Shown here: positions 5,413 through 5,456 of the stretch, in pieces
How the letters are laid out: each line of letters begins with the position of its first letter
Position numbering within the stretch: the first letter of the stretch is position 1
Origin: Anaerolineaceae bacterium UBA700
GTDB taxonomy: Bacteria > Chloroflexota > Anaerolineae > Anaerolineales > Anaerolineaceae
NCBI GenBank assembly: GCA_002298885.1
Contig: DBMK01000339.1
Span: forward strand, 1-5,456
Length of the DNA: 5,456 nt
Direction of reading: 5' to 3'
Translations under genes and position numbers: made by a program
Notes under the pieces: generated by a model
Told to the model about the DNA's origin: nothing
Seen by the model: the letters and a program-made list of their open reading frames with translations, nothing else
Database searches by the model: none

Positions 5413-5456
5413 CTGTCATTTCCATATCGACTAACCCCCGGAGCCAGACATCCGAA

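Overview
This GC-rich window carries four protein-coding genes in two divergent transcription units, plus a repeat-rich, AT-rich left end. The organism is probably a member of the Chloroflexota (Anaerolineae-like). That rests on three things: GC-rich genes with Shine-Dalgarno sites, a DesK/NarX-type kinase with a LiaR/NarL-type regulator, and dispersed inverted repeats of the 'GCCTCACCCCCGGCCCCTC' and 'CGAATA' kinds that I associate with that phylum. The assignment is an inference; no rRNA or marker gene is present.

Layout: bases 1-131 are a compact nested inverted-repeat element with 22-bp perfect outer arms. Bases 132-218 are AT-rich with no gene. Bases 219-308 form a long imperfect hairpin built from CGAATA-like units. 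Bases 332-3007 (possibly to 3175) hold a leftward three-gene operon: a full-length six-helix membrane sensor kinase, its LuxR/NarL-type response regulator, and a second six-helix kinase-like protein that stops right after the phosphoacceptor-histidine domain and lacks the ATPase domain. Bases 3008-3251 are the divergent control region, with a leftward TATAAT box, two hairpins and a strong ribosome-binding site for the rightward gene. Bases 3252-5375 encode one large rightward protein of the SPFH/Band 7 (flotillin-like) superfamily, with one N-terminal membrane anchor, tandem beta-rich modules, the SPFH domain, a long Ala/Glu/Gln-rich helix and a PGPxx-repeat tail. A GC-rich hairpin at 5389-5412 follows it.

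Working model (inference): the two kinases share membrane topology and H-box and so probably sense related membrane cues. The complete one would phosphorylate the regulator. The ATPase-less one could act only as a partner or phosphate sink, or be decaying. The divergent SPFH membrane-scaffold gene is a candidate target of the regulator, which would make the window an envelope-stress module.

The points most worth a second look are the precisely truncated kinase beside a repeat, the major-vault-protein-like order of domains in the SPFH protein, and the alternative foldings of the left-end repeat.
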